From Amaranthus tricolor (taxonomy: Eukaryota; Streptophyta; Magnoliopsida; Caryophyllales; Amaranthaceae): a stretch of 64,000 nucleotides of DNA. Under the pieces are notes generated by a model. It was not told the origin of the DNA. It made no database searches and was given only the letters and a program-made list of their open reading frames with translations. How positions within the stretch are numbered: the first letter of the stretch is position 1; each line of letters opens with the position of its first letter. Location of the stretch: contig NC_080056.1 of assembly GCF_026212465.1 (NCBI RefSeq), positions 10,287,075 through 10,351,074 on the forward strand. Reading direction: 5' to 3'. This document shows, piece by piece, positions 34,785-48,863 of the stretch. Made by a program: the position numbers and the translations under genes.

Positions 34785-37710
34785 CTATGGAATATAATAC
34801 ATGGGATTAGGGAGCTTGAAAGAACGGGTGGACATTGAAGAAGGCAGCAAATCACTCCACTGATCACCGGAATTGGCCAAGATCCTGAATCCCTCCTTCA
34901 CCATCTCATTCCTCTTCTCCCATTTGTATATCATTGCTATCTTTCCATGGTCTTCAGCGCCCCTGCTAATTTGTACATATAACAACAAGGACTACTAATA
35001 AACTCTAGATGTTCCATCATTTTGGTTCTTTCAAAAGATTATCAAGTCAACCATGGAATCTCAGAAACATAAGAACAACAACTACTAATAAACTCTAGAA
35101 ATATTGCAAAAGATATCGCTTAGAAAAAGCCTTAACAATGCAAGCACAGTAAGACATCAACGGTCGACTAACTTTTGCATCTTAGTTTTTAGACAGCGCC
35201 AATTCCGTAGTCAGGTTTGTTAATAAGCATGTAATACTGAAAACACCATCTTAGTATGACAATAAGGACTAACATTCTGATCTGACACCTCATGTGTGTT
35301 CTACGGGTAGGTAGATACTCTATAATGCTTACTAGTCGGGCTTTTTGCAAAGATGAGTTGCCATAGTGTAAAATGCAGTAATGGTTGCGATTGTGGGAAC
35401 GGAACGCTAATGCAGTAACGGGAGTGATGCGATTATCAGATCGTTTAAATATCGGTCGAACCATAAGATATCCCTAATGCGGCCCAAAAAGCGGTTTTTT
35501 TTACCCCTTCACAGTCTGGGAAATATTAGTTTATTTGTTTTGAAACCTTTACAGCGCAGTCGATGCGATGTGATGCAACCTTGTTTCTATTCTATGAGAG
35601 TCGCCCTATAACAGAGATGAGTGTTTATTCATTAAGGTTGCAAGCTTAGAATTGAAGCGGAAATGATGACACAAATGAATGTGGTTATATTTGAGCTTCA
35701 GTTAGCAAGTTCTCAGAATCAATATAAGAATTTACAAGCATCTAGCAAGAATAAAAAATATCCTCAAGGTTTCATGTGTCCCCAAACTCCCAATACATTG
35801 AGCCTAGGTCTTCAAGTAAAATTGAAGCTTCTTTAGCAGAAGTATTTTTCACTTAGGCATAAATAAGACATGCTATAAGGAAGAGGACAAAGCAATGTGG
35901 CCCTGGTGCACCGAAAGTGCCCAGTAGACTCTTCGGACAGTCAAATTATTATCACGTGGGATTTGGAGGGGTTTGAGGTAAGCAACCTTAGCCTTTTTCA
36001 AGGTTCATTTTGATTGACCCTTAGTATACAAACATGATACTCCATGTGTTTAACAAAATATACAAGTCATATTACTTGAAATTAACACATACTCATAAGT
36101 TAATATCAGCTTGAAGCAGATTCATATAAGGATTACTTAATACTTCTATGTCAACCAAACTAATTCAATTTTAAAAATTATTATAAACCTCACAAGTAGT
36201 GAATGAATTATCAGAAACTTTACCTCAATATAAGCTTATCCCAGCTCTTGAAACCTACATTCATCAAATTCTGGACAGTTGCATCCCTTAGGTTTTCGTT
36301 GCGCCCTGTCAGCAAAAAAACCTTAAATCCCAGGCTTAAAACCTCTTCATAAAGCCGTAAGCTCGATTCAATTGCTGGAGCCATGGCCTTGGCTACCCAT
36401 TTATCAAACTCCACACCATTGAACACCTCCAACCTGCAATTTCTCATTATCATTTGCACATTAATGATCCATCAATTTCCAATAAACCACAAAATTGGAG
36501 GTAACTTCAACAAATACCCTTCAATGGAGAAAACACATGGTACTTAATCCACAAAAAATGTTAATTTGTTTCACTGCATAACTACTTCAATAAAGTTGAT
36601 ATGTATCCTTATTTCAATGGGCCAAAGATTTACAGTTATTTGGTTTATGAATATAATGGATTATATTAAAACGGCTCATTTATTTATGTGTAATTCTTAG
36701 TTAAGTGAAACTGCATATGATATTTTCTACCAATAGTCAATAATAAGGGTAAAGTTGCATAATTCTGATTTTGTTAGACACTACCATCACCTTAGATGGT
36801 AATAAACTTAGATGGTAATAAACAATGGTGATGGGAATGAAAATTAGTGTAATTTTGGTTTAAATAATCTTTTGGCTATTTTGATGGTCATTATTGTCTA
36901 ACTTCAATCATCTCCTTTTCTTCGTAAAATTCAATCTAATGCATTACCATTGGGAGAGGTACTATAAGGTAGTAACTGAAATTTGAAAACAAAAAATTTT
37001 TTTTTTATTAAAGTTTCATTACCATCGGAATGACTTGAAACTTTTGATGAAATTTTACACTAAAAATCATTCTCATTACCACCTTTTAGTACAACTAACC
37101 AAACGGGGCGTTAAGAAAATGTCTCCCCATGTGCATCGTATTAATAAGCATCACAATGTTTGCCAAGAAATTAGGGGAAAACAGGACATAAACCTAGGAC
37201 CCACTAAATGAACAACAACAATCTATATGGAATGGTCAGCCTGAGGCTACCAAATGAAACATTCTCAATAAACAATCTAACAAAACATGGAAAAGAAAGT
37301 TATAAATTGAGTAAAATGACATACCCATAACCATGATCAGCATAATAAGGGAGATTAGAAAGCAAAGTCTCATCAATATCAAAAACCCAAGCATCATTAC
37401 CATCTTTCTCAACACCAACACTTTTGGCAAACACAGAAGCTTCATTAGAAACTCTTTCCAGATCCAATTTATAACTTCCCCCCATTATATAAGTCTTTAC
37501 ATAATCACCACATTCATATGGGACTGTTTTCCATGGATTTAAATTATTCGCCTCTACTGCAACTCTCCAGCTTGTACACTGCAAATACAATTCCTCTTGA
37601 CTAACTCCTCCATCTGGGTATTCCAAAATTAAAGGTCTTGGAAATTCTTGGGAAGAAAAGGAAGCATAAAAGAAGAAACTAAACAGAACAAAGCACATTA
37701 GTGACTTCAT
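34785..37710 (-). CDS. HAD-type acid phosphatase, VSP family
   Basis: Three exons, 37325-37710, 36224-36433 and 34785-34962, joined by GT-AG introns of 891 and 1,261 bp, give 257 codons, the usual family length. The start MKSLMCFVLFSFFFYASFSS is a clear signal peptide, so the product enters the secretory pathway (wall, apoplast or vacuole). HAD motifs: DIDETLLSN with the nucleophile Asp111 and Asp113, LLTGR (Thr171), WDKLIL with Lys195, and NSGDQWSDL with Asp232 and Asp236. The end SFKLPNPMYYIP is the family's conserved C-terminus. For exon 3 the acceptor is taken at ...TAGCAG|GGGCGC, which keeps the frame and the family LRGAEDHGK. All catalytic residues are present, so it should be an active phosphomonoesterase rather than a pure storage protein, which in some legumes has lost the nucleophile. 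Confidence 0.93.
36778..37112. mobile_element. Possible MITE in the first phosphatase intron
   Basis: The right end reads, in reverse, cgccccgtttggttagttgt, a common MITE terminus. Diverged inverted repeats (about 36830-36870 against 37040-37085, both 'ggtgatgggaatga...ttagtgtaa'-like) lie inside. A 16-bp direct repeat 'cttagatggtaataaa' is at 36792-36825. The left end is not clear and no target duplication could be fixed. Confidence 0.4.
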
Positions 37711-39246
37711 TGTTTGATGATTCGAGTGTTTGGGTATTGAATTTAAGATAAAATTGGGATTCAGTTTGAATTAAATTAGTTATCCAATCAAGGAAAAGAA
37801 TTTAGGGGGGTTTTTGGTATAAATGAAAAGGGAAAATATATGCTTTTCTTAGTTTTTGGAAAATTGAATTTGGTATAAAAAAAAGAGGAGAATTTTGCTG
37901 AAGAAAGTAATATAAAGATGGGTTGTGATTTGTGAAGCATATTCTATGGAGAAGGAAGAATTTTATTGGTTCATTCTTTATTCCAATTTCCATGTGATGG
38001 AAATCTATTCAAATCAATTATGAAATACAAAAAGTAAATGATAATAAATAATTAAATAATGACGGAAAATGACAATGTGAAACTATGTTATTGGTTGAAT
38101 TTAAGCAATTTTGAATTTTGATAGCCTAAAAACGGAATCCTTGTTGTTCACTATTGTATTTGGCCGGTTAAATGTCTTCTTGCCTTTTGCCACCCGTTTA
38201 TGACTTCCTGTGAATTCATTATTTCTCGGGCTCTGAGTACATTTTTACCAAGTTACTGCTATACAAACTCGTCTAATTGCAAAGTTCTTATTATGAAATT
38301 ATGTATAAATATCAATCATTAATAATTAATAATTAATAATTAATAAATTATATTAATAAAGATACAACTTAAGACACGTGTCATATTTTTTTCGTCTTTC
38401 TTCTATTATTGACAAGAAAACTTTTGATATTTAACTTGATATTTAGGGTAATAATTAATTCATTAAAACATGTAATATTTGTTGATTAACTATAACTATA
38501 TGTGATGACCTATTAAATATTCAACTCAAAAAAAAAACCTATATATTATATTTCCTTATAGAAACCAAAAAAATAATATATATATATAAATATTTATTTT
38601 AACTTAGATAATAAATCATCATCATAATCCTATAATGAATAAGCTAACTAATTTGACTATGTTTTCAATTAAATCCTCCCTCTTTGAAGACTTTTTGAAT
38701 TTTATTTGTCTCAATTATTAATAATTACTATGAGTATTGTTTTAATATTATTGTATAATAAATTATTTATTAAATTTGATAATGATCATATGATAACAAA
38801 TACAAAGATTTAATAATTAAGTTTATGATGTAAATGAATTAATTTTATAAAATATCATTATTCATATCAGTAAATATTTATAGTATCTGTATTTTACACG
38901 AAAATCTATCTAATATATAACAATACAATAGTATTATGTTGTTATTATTATAAAATAATAATGTTTTTAATAAAATGTAATAATTGATAACAAAATAATA
39001 TTTGCAAGATTATATAGTAATAGTGTAATTTAAAATATTGTAGATGAATACCTTTTTCGTTAAACTTAAAGATATAAAATGTGTAAATCTTGTACGAGAC
39101 TATGGTCAGACAAATTTGAAATGGGTGTTTTAACATATAAATTGTCAATTTTAACCTATAAAATGGTTTGTTGAACATTATATCATAGAACAATAAATTA
39201 TGCAATATATTAATTCAGAATCACTTTGTACTATGTGTAAGTATTA

Positions 39247-39282
39247 ATGTATTTTACAATGTATTTTACAATGTATTTTACA
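39247..39282. repeat. 12-bp unit, three tandem copies
   Basis: Three perfect copies of a unit reading atgtattttaca. Confidence 0.85.
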
Positions 39283-40847
39283 AACATATTGTGTCAAGTG
39301 TCATATTTACAATGCAATTAAATTAAATGTAAATTATCAATGAACAATTTTATTTGAAATATTTGTAATTGTAATATAACAATTGGTGATAACATAAACT
39401 CCACAAATTCATACTAATATTAATATATAAATATTAATCTAACTCACAAATTCATGTATGACTAATCAATATAAGGTAATTATTTTTAAACCCCTCCCTT
39501 TATATTCCCAATTGTAATGCACTATAAAATGAGAGTTTACTAGAAAAGGTAACAAGTTTGAGAAATGAAGTTATGAGTAATTTATGCAATCTTATCTTAT
39601 TTTATCTTATATATCATAAATTCTCAGCAAAAGAGACATTAAAGATACTCATAGTATTTAATATACAAATACAACACACATCAACCTATATGGTACGGTT
39701 AAAGATTTTTCAATTACTACTTCTTTCAATTGTTATCAAAAACATACGAGTTCAACAATTTCAGTATACCATCATCCTTATCATCATCATACCCAATGTA
39801 TCTCGCTCATAGAAACTATTAGGGTATGAGGAGGAAAGGAAGACGACAGCTCATACCCATAAAGGAAAGTGTGACTAAAGAGCTCCTCGGCAATTTCGGT
39901 ATACCTTTCCGAGATTTAATTCTAGCATCCAATTTAAGAGGGAATAATGAAATATCTAATTTTATTATCTTTTTAAGTGTATCACTGTGATAACATCACA
40001 AACACTTTATGTATTATGATTATATTTTTGTATAAAATTGCCAATGCTTAAGCCTTAATTGATAATTATCATGCATATTCAAGAAGGGATAAAAGATTCT
40101 ATATGAGAATTTTGCTAAATTTTGTTAAATGTCCTATATGTTATGAACTCAAACAATCTATAAAAAAACAAAAATGAACCCCAACCATATATAACACGGG
40201 TACGATCCTAGTGTATATATATTTAGTATGAAAATGAATGCTTCAATCTAATATGGGCTATTCATCCCAACGAAAAATTAAGTGATAGTAACTGTCTTAG
40301 ATGAGAGTTTGAGCGAAAGAAAGAAAGACGATTCTGGGGCAAATCATAAACTCATAGCAATCTACTTCATTTTTTTTATTAAAGACCCAACAATCAGCAT
40401 AATAAATGGGTTTAGTCAATACAACCTAATCTTTATCCTACAATAAAGATTACTTAAAACAATCTAATCTTTATCCTACAATAATTTCAACTATTGACTT
40501 GCTGTTGTAGTAAGTAATTTATTAAATAAGTAAACTGAAAATTAATTTAAAATTATAAAAAAAAAAATTTTTAAATTTACATAAAAAATTCTAATTTCAA
40601 CGTGTCTTTTAACATTTTTTTTACATTTATTTTAATTTATCTTTTTTTTAAAAAAAATAAAACATGTTATAGTGGATCATGCGGTTACCCGAGTTTGCTC
40701 TAAGCAAATACTCTATAAAATTGGGATTACTCATAGTTAATCAATAAGTAAAATTATTGTAAAAAAATCATAAAAAAATGTTAATTATTCTAAGATTCCT
40801 CAAAATCATTAAGATAACAAAATTCCCCAAAAAGGCAAAAGTATCAT

Positions 40848-40927
40848 AACCCTCATGTTCTGCACATTAATTTACCATCTTAACCCTCATGTTCTGCACA
40901 TTAATTTACCATCTTAACCCTCATGTT
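40848..40927. repeat. 34-bp tandem repeat, 2.3 copies
   Basis: Two identical 34-bp copies (40848-40881 and 40882-40915) beginning aaccctcatgttctgcac, then 12 bp of a third. Confidence 0.9.
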
Positions 40928-42041
40928 AATGATATAAATATTGAATAATGATTGATTTTTATCCTAAGCTTATTCACTTATTGCTATACCAAAATACACG
41001 GCCATCATACTTTCAATCTACATACTAAACTACAAATTCACATAATCTGTAATCATCCCGACATTCGATAATCTTGTATTCATTTTTCCTTTTGATTTTT
41101 ATCTATCAATCTGACTTGATCATCGCAGAAATTTTCTAAAAAAATCATTTCCGGACAAGGCTAATGTGTTCTGGTGTAGGAATTACAATTACTTTCGTAG
41201 TAGTATCATATCACACTTCCATGTCGTCCACAATCATCATTGAAAATGCTTCGTATTTAGGAACTTTTAAGTGTCTTTGCACTTTCTTATTTTATTAGGA
41301 AATAGATGACATTTGTCATTATTGACATTTTTATTAGCATGTGATTATTATATGGAGTATGATATTAGTATGTATGATTTAAATTCATACTTAGTGAATA
41401 ATTAATTATTAAACAACATGTGCCACATAATTATTTCTCAGCCACTAATACCATTCTATTTGTTACGCCTTTTTAACAGCTGATATTCAAAGAACAATAC
41501 AAGGAAAATATGGAGTACTATTTTGTTTTTAAAAAATAAATAAATACTATATAGAGTATTTTAATAAAATAATTAATTTGAATATTAAAAGTACAACTTA
41601 TTAAAATATTTATACTAATTTAACTCTAAAATAATGCAAAAATATTATTTTTGATGGTCTATTCCATTAAGTAAAATAAGCTAACTATTCATGAATGAGT
41701 TAAGGTTATTTTCAGTCGATTCAAATTAATTTATTTGGTTTTAATTTTAACATAATTTAAACATTATTTAATAAACTAAATTAATATATTTTTTTAAAAA
41801 TTTTTTTTACTTACATATAAAATATTTTTTAAACAATTAAACCCTTCAAGATTCTTATTTAATTAATTAATTGTTAATTCATAATTTTTTTTCTTAAATG
41901 TAGATTAGTCATAATAACTATTAGTTTTTTTTTCTTTAAATGCATAATTGTAATCAAAAAAAGGAGTCAGTATTGGTATATGTAAAAAAAAATTATTATA
42001 TTTATGGTCGTTGATATATTGTGATTGACTGATTTTAAATA

Positions 42042-42407
42042 CTCTCTCCGTTCTTTTTTGATCTTCCACATTACTATAACGGGTAGTTTTAAAAGTTATT
42101 TCACTTTAGAATACTTTCTATTTTTAGAAAGTTTTTATCCCACTTTTACCTCTTAAAACCTCATTTTCTTTTAATGTACCCATTTTCTTTTATTTATAAT
42201 TATTTTCTCTCTCATATTTTCATTACAATCATTACTTTACACTACTATTTAATTAAAATAATACCCACTACAATCTCATACTTCTAATATAATCATTACT
42301 TCACACTACTATTTAATTAAAATAATACCCACTACAACTCAAAGATTCTATCTTCCTTAATATGTGTGAAAAACCCAAAGTGGAAGATCAAAAAAGAACG
42401 AAGAGAG
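42042..42407. mobile_element. Stowaway-type MITE
   Basis: 366 bp with TA duplications (42040-42041 and 42408-42409) and about 31-bp terminal inverted repeats: CTCTCTCCGTTCTTTTTTGA on the left and CTCTCTTCGTTCTTTTTTGA in reverse on the right. The CTCYCTCCGTTC start and TA target are typical of Stowaway (Tc1/mariner-derived) MITEs. A 64-bp internal segment is duplicated (starting at 42227 and 42291). It is non-coding and needs a transposase from elsewhere. Confidence 0.88.
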
Positions 42408-42409
42408 TA

Positions 42410-43736
42410 TTAGTTTATTTGTTTTCATTATTACTTTTTTTTTTAAATGATGTTTCCATTTTTACTTTGAGGGTTAGTATTATCGCAAGTAGGCTTTTAT
42501 TTTGGATTTTAATTAGTTTTCACGAGGCTAGTAGGTTCCCAAGTTATAAATTTTAAGACTTCTGCTGATTAATTATTTTCGTTATTGTTTATTTATTTCT
42601 TTATCACTAGAACGTCGTCGGTCCTAAAAACGGTTTAACTTAAATGTCCAACATTTGACCCAAAATGCATATTTACATGTGATTATCTGGTTCGTTTAAC
42701 TTAGAATATTACAATTTTTTTTTTAAATTTGGAAGAAAATTGTTAATTGAGGGATTTTGGGAATAATTTGTAAAATAATTTAATGGAATCATTGATTGGG
42801 TCAATTTGAAAACCTTTCATTTTAGTAATTGACAGATGATTTTCAAAACATTTTTTTTTATTTTCTGAAAAAATTGCGGCATTACATCTATCTCTCCTTA
42901 GAAAAAATTTGTTCTCGAACTTATAAATAAACTCACAAATAAAAAGAAGCGAAAGCTTTTGGCTTCAACGAATGTCACATTCTTCCTTCGTTTTAAGGAG
43001 TCTCGACCTTGAAATTATGTAAAAACTTTTAGGGTAATGATGTTTTATGACATCCTCAGTCTCCCACATCGTTTCGTCTAGCTTTTGGTTTGAACATAAT
43101 GCTTTGATTAGTTTGATTGTTTTATTGCGAGTGTTTCTAATTTTTATGTTAAAGATTTTGATCGGACACTCTTTACGGTGAGATTTTGGTCTAACCCAAC
43201 AATTTCTTGTTGAATAAGATGGGAAGGATCATTTTCATTTTCATTTTCATTTAAAAAAGCATTATTATTTTAATCATGAACAAATAAAAAGAAATTACAA
43301 AAGGAATAATAGAAGATAAAATAGAAAGGAGAAAAAACGTAACTCGCTTTACTAAATTATTTTAATCATAAGATAGAAAGTAAAAGAAAAATAATAAAAG
43401 AATTAATAAAATAAAAAGATAAAATAAAAGGAAGAAAAAAAGGCTAAAAGAGACGTGTTACTTTTAATAAGAGAGGAGAGAAAAAGTTTTTTAAAAAAAA
43501 ATTAGAAAACGTTCAAAAGTCTAAATGAAGTTCAGGAAACGAAGGAGAAAAGAAATGAGGAAGAGAAAAAGGAAAAAAGGAACATAACTTTTATCTAACT
43601 GCATTTAAGGTAGCTATTTTGTTCTTCAACTCCATGCTTTTCTAGGCTAGGTTAAAATTAGCGTTTTGACAAAAAACAAAGTTTGTGTTTTTGGTTTCTT
43701 ACAAATTCTTATAGAGAGATGAGCTGTGTCGTTAGT
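42410..43736. other. Intergenic, no gene seen
   Basis: AT-rich with purine-rich stretches at 43260-43600. Open frames are short and unconvincing. Confidence 0.55.
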
Positions 43737-43763
43737 GTTAGAATTAGGGATGATCATGGCAGG

Positions 43764-44719
43764 TAGAGGTGTTCATTCGGGTGATCGGGTCGGTTTTGGA
43801 TGGGTATCATTCGATTTGATTGTATTTCGGATCGGTTATATTACGGATGCGTGTTGCGACGGGTCACACTCGGGTCGGGTCAGTTAGTCACGGTTCGATT
43901 GAAGATCGGTCGTCGGTTGAAGTTTGTGTCGAGTTTCAATCGGTCTCGGGTTGTCATCGGTTAATAATTGGTTCGGTTTTACCGGGTGCAGATCGGGTTC
44001 GAGTATTTTTCAAGTAGAATTCGGCTACGAATTGCGAATTACTAATTACTATTGATCGAGTCAGTATAAGATTAAGTTGTTAGTCATTTTTTAATTGATG
44101 ATAAGGTTCCTTTACTTAAAACAAAATAGTGAAAATGCAAATCAATTAGTGATCATTATTACATTGTTACTTTTACTTGTTTGACCAGAAATTAAAATTA
44201 TAAAGTTTTATCAATTTTCATCTAATTCGATAAAAAGTAGTTAAATAAACGTCGACCATGATTATTAACTCTAAATATATGAAACCATGTATTTATAAAA
44301 TTATTTTATTAAAATATTTATAACTTTATTAAAATAACTAATAAGATGATTGAATATGAGTCGATCATACTTCTATGTAAAAAAATGGTTCAAGTTTACA
44401 GTAGTTCGATCTAAACTTCGTTCGGGTTAAGTCGGTTTTAGCCGGATCAAGTTCGGTCTCGAGCATGATTCGGGTCGGATGTGACTCGGGTCAGTCATTA
44501 TTAGGTTCGGATAATCTCAGTTAACGGTTATGTGTCGGTTAGAAAAATCGGTTACAACTCGAGTTCAATTTTCCCATTTTCGGTTGTCAACCAGTTCGGG
44601 TATAGCTTCGGGTCGGGTAATGTCGGTTCGTTAAACTTAAAAAAAGAACACATTTTCGGGTTGGCTTACTTTCGGTTTCAGATCGAATTTTCGGGTCGGG
44701 TCACTTTTGAACAGCTCTA
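43764..44719. mobile_element. Inner hAT-like non-autonomous element
   Basis: 956 bp, with ends TAGAGGTGTTCA and, in reverse, TAGAGCTGTTCA. It is flanked by atGGCAGG (43756-43763) and ggGGCAGG (44720-44727), a decayed 8-bp duplication. The inside is built of repeated 'cgggtcgggtcggtt'-type words. It interrupts the left end of the outer hAT-like element 19 bp from its terminus. No coding capacity. Confidence 0.7.
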
Positions 44720-44925
44720 GGGGCAGGTTTGGAGCTGGTCCAGCTAGACTCGGACCCGAACCCCATGTATTTTTAATAGATATAAACTCGAATTTAGATT
44801 TTAAGGGTTCAAAATTTTCAGATTCAGACCCTCCGGATCTGATGGTCTAGGATTCTTAATGGGTTTTTCATGGGTTTAAAAGAGATAAAAAAAAAACCTA
44901 AAATTGCAAATAATTAATAAATTAT

Positions 44926-46009
<1,084 letters not shown>

Positions 46010-46014
46010 CCCTG

Positions 46015-46199
46015 TGTTAAGAATACCACTTATGCCCATGAACATATTATATAATTCCTTTTTTACCCCTTTTATTTTTCATTTTCATGTAATACAAATA
46101 GTTCTTTTTTTCATGAGTTTTGTAATGGGATTATATTGATTATGTTCAAATAAAGTTTCTGTATGTTTGATCTCATGCGTTCCTCTTTCCCTTTTAACA
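46015..46199 (+). repeat. 5' LTR of the RT-less Copia
   Basis: 185 bp, TGTTAAGAAT...TTTTAACA. The only difference noted from the 3' copy is aatggg against aacggg. Confidence 0.95.
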
Positions 46200-46208
46200 T
46201 GGTATCAG
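46200..46208 (+). other. Primer binding site of the RT-less Copia
   Basis: TGGTATCAG starts right at the LTR end. Only nine bases match the usual initiator-Met site; the next bases are TTGGAAC rather than AGC. Confidence 0.8.
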
Positions 46209-46662
46209 TTGGAACGATCCTTGTCCCATTACCTTTTTGATTCCTCCTTTTCTCTGCTTTTCACCATTGTTGCTGTTTTCTTTTTCTTCATCTTCTCGTT
46301 TTCCTCAGGTATGTCTTCTTCCCTCTTTCTTTTGTTATGTTCTTGATTTTTTTGTTTTCTTTATAAATCCTGTTTGTTATTCATCTCGTTCTTTTTCAAT
46401 TCTTCATCTTGAGTTTGATTTTGCTTCTTCCTTTTTTCGATTAATTTTTTTTTCTCTGGGTTTTTCTTTTCTGTTTTTTTTTTTCGATTTCAATTTGATT
46501 TTCGTTTTCTTTACCCCTTTCAATTTGATTTTCTCTGGGTTTTGTTATGTTTGATTTTCGTTTTCTTCATCTCGTTCTCTGGGTTTGATTTTCGTTTTTT
46601 CCATTTGTTTTTTTTTTCTCTGGGTTTTCGTTTGCTTGTTTTTTTTTTCCTTCTTCCTCATC

Positions 46663-48852
46663 ATGTTTGCTGATTCCATCAACGATTTCACATCCAACAA
46701 TTTCAATTCTCGTATCATTGATCTCACCACCGATCCGAGCACCGTTTTTTACATCCACCCCTCCGACACCACCGCCCAATCCTTCGTCTCTGAAAAATTC
46801 GAAGGGCAAAACTTCATCACCTGGAAATCTTCTATGATTATTGGTCTTTCTATTAAAAATAAAATGTGTTTTGTTGATGGATCCTCACACAAACCATCAT
46901 CCACTGCCCCTACATTTCAAGCCTGGATTCGCTGTAATGATATGGTAAGAGGATGGATCCTCAAGTCTTTAAGCCCTATTATTGCCAAAAGTGTTTTCTT
47001 CTTCAAGACTGCTCAAGAAATGTGGCAAAATCTTGAAGAACGTTATGGCCATACTAGTTCTACACAGCTCTTTGCTATCCAAGAAGAAATAGCCACTATA
47101 CAACAAGATAATGATGATATAGCTGTTTTCTATGCCAAACTCAAAGTGCTTTGGGATGAATTAGATGAGGTCAGCCCTTTGCCTACTTGTGAATGCCTCC
47201 GCTGTACTTGCAACCTCAAATCCAAATTCCTTAAGGTTCTCCATGAACAACGCCTCATGCAATTCCTGATGAAGTTAAAAGATGAATACAGACAAATTCG
47301 AAGTAATATCATCATGATGCATCCTTTGCCCGGTATCACAGAAGCATACAAGATGGTCTTACAAGAGCAACACCACACCACTCTCACACAAAATAAGTCT
47401 CATCCTGAACCTCTTGCTTTTACTACTGACAAACTCCCACCCAACCAATTTCCCTCAAATAGATCTTACATCAACAAAGGTAGACACATCCCTCACAAAG
47501 GTATTCTACCTACATACAAAGGAATAACCACAAAAACTTCCATCTTACATTGTGCCCATTGCCACTGTCCTGGACACACCATTGATAGATGCTACAAGCT
47601 CCATGGATACCCTAAAGATTACAGAACTCAAAACCAAAAGAAGTTTGCTCATCATTCCCAACTTAACATACCAGAAGAGGTCTCTACTCCTTCAAGATCT
47701 GCTGATATGATGCATACAAATTTTACTAAAGAACAATACTCACAGCTCCTCAATCTCCTTGAAAAACATAATTCTGATGCTCTTTCCACTCCAAAGCAAT
47801 CTACTGATCAAAATCTACACACTGCCTTCCTCGCAGGTAACATTTGTCTTTTATCTCACATTGAAAATGATTGGATCCTTGATAGTGGAGCTACTGATCA
47901 CTTTTGCTCTAATCTCCAAATGTTCCACACATACAAAAACATTGAGAATCAACACACCTTTATTACCATTCCTAATGGCACAAAGATACAAGTCACACAC
48001 ATTGGCACTATTTTTTTAACAAAAAATCTTCAATTAAAAGATGTCTTATATGTTCCAGATTTCCAATTCAACCTCATCTCTGTCCATAAACTTTGCAAAA
48101 ACCTGAATTGTAAAATTACTTTTAATAATCACAATTGTTTTTTACAGGGTCCTACCCTTCCCAAGAAGATAGTTCTTGGTAAAATGAAATCTGGCCTTTA
48201 CTATGCTAAAGAAGATTTCTCCAGTAATTCAGAACAGCCCTCTTCTCCTATTCCTTCTGCAGGCAATGTCACCTCTTCTTCAAGCATCTACACACAACAA
48301 GCTAAACTTTGGCACTTAAGAATGGGTCACCTTCCTTTTTCGAAGCTCTGTTATGTTCTTCCTTTTTTTAAAAACAAACCAAAATACATTGATACTATCT
48401 GTCAAATATGCCCTGCATCCAAAAAATGCAGATTATCCTTTCCTACTAGTGAAATAAAAAGTAATAAATCTTTTCATTTACTTCATATTGATGTATGGGG
48501 ACCATATAAACATGCTACCCCAAGCAACTGTAATTTTTTCCTCACTATAGTTGATGATTTTACTAGATATACATGGATTCATTTACTTCAACACAAATCT
48601 GACTCTGTTAGTGTTTTACAAAAGTTCATAGCATATATTGAAAATCAATTTCAAAGCAATGTTCATATTATTAGAACAGATAATGCCAAAGAATTGTGTG
48701 AAGGTCCCATTAAAGATTTTTATTACACAAAAGGAATCACTCACCATACTAGCTGCATCAATACTCCACAACAAAATGGTGTTGTTGAACGTAAGCACAG
48801 ACACCTATTGAACACAGCTAGAGCTTTATCTTGGCATGTTACCTCAGCCTAG
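46663..48852 (+). CDS. Copia gag-protease-integrase polyprotein, truncated
   Basis: 729 codons from the ATG at 46663 (MFADSINDF). The frame is open further upstream only through a T-rich leader, so I take this start. Domains: Copia-type gag N-terminus (KFEGQNFITWKSSM, about 45-70), UBN2-like gag (about 90-235), a CCHC zinc knuckle at C297, C300, H305, C310, protease DSGA at 407-410, GAG-pre-integrase LWHLRMGH (about 549-556) with a CQICPASKKC finger, and the integrase triad D610, D673 and E709. The protein ends HVTSA 20 residues after the catalytic Glu, so the integrase C-terminal region, RT and RNase H are all missing. There are no stops or frameshifts. The product could form particles, cleave itself and perhaps act as an integrase core, but could not copy RNA. 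Confidence 0.93.
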   Translation: MFADSINDFTSNNFNSRIIDLTTDPSTVFYIHPSDTTAQSFVSEKFEGQNFITWKSSMIIGLSIKNKMCFVDGSSHKPSSTAPTFQAWIRCNDMVRGWILKSLSPIIAKSVFFFKTAQEMWQNLEERYGHTSSTQLFAIQEEIATIQQDNDDIAVFYAKLKVLWDELDEVSPLPTCECLRCTCNLKSKFLKVLHEQRLMQFLMKLKDEYRQIRSNIIMMHPLPGITEAYKMVLQEQHHTTLTQNKSHPEPLAFTTDKLPPNQFPSNRSYINKGRHIPHKGILPTYKGITTKTSILHCAHCHCPGHTIDRCYKLHGYPKDYRTQNQKKFAHHSQLNIPEEVSTPSRSADMMHTNFTKEQYSQLLNLLEKHNSDALSTPKQSTDQNLHTAFLAGNICLLSHIENDWILDSGATDHFCSNLQMFHTYKNIENQHTFITIPNGTKIQVTHIGTIFLTKNLQLKDVLYVPDFQFNLISVHKLCKNLNCKITFNNHNCFLQGPTLPKKIVLGKMKSGLYYAKEDFSSNSEQPSSPIPSAGNVTSSSSIYTQQAKLWHLRMGHLPFSKLCYVLPFFKNKPKYIDTICQICPASKKCRLSFPTSEIKSNKSFHLLHIDVWGPYKHATPSNCNFFLTIVDDFTRYTWIHLLQHKSDSVSVLQKFIAYIENQFQSNVHIIRTDNAKELCEGPIKDFYYTKGITHHTSCINTPQQNGVVERKHRHLLNTARALSWHVTSA

Positions 48853-48855
48853 ATT

Positions 48856-48863
48856 GAGGGGGG
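48856..48863 (+). other. Polypurine tract of the RT-less Copia
   Basis: GAGGGGGG immediately before the 3' LTR. It is intact despite the internal deletion, so plus-strand priming is still possible. Confidence 0.85.

Larger units (their letters stand above)
37711..42039. other. AT-rich intergenic region
   Basis: Promoter side of the phosphatase gene and general intergenic DNA. No gene is supported; all open frames are short and of biased composition. It includes small tandem repeats at 39247-39282 (12-bp unit) and 40848-40927 (34-bp unit). Confidence 0.6.

Noticed and set aside
40848..40927. Regular repeats that might suggest a CRISPR-like array
   Set aside because: Units are directly adjacent with no spacers, and the window is a plant nuclear genome.
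46237..46662. Phe/Ser-rich frame upstream of the Copia gag
   Set aside because: T-rich leader of the retroelement. The gag homology begins at the ATG at 46663.
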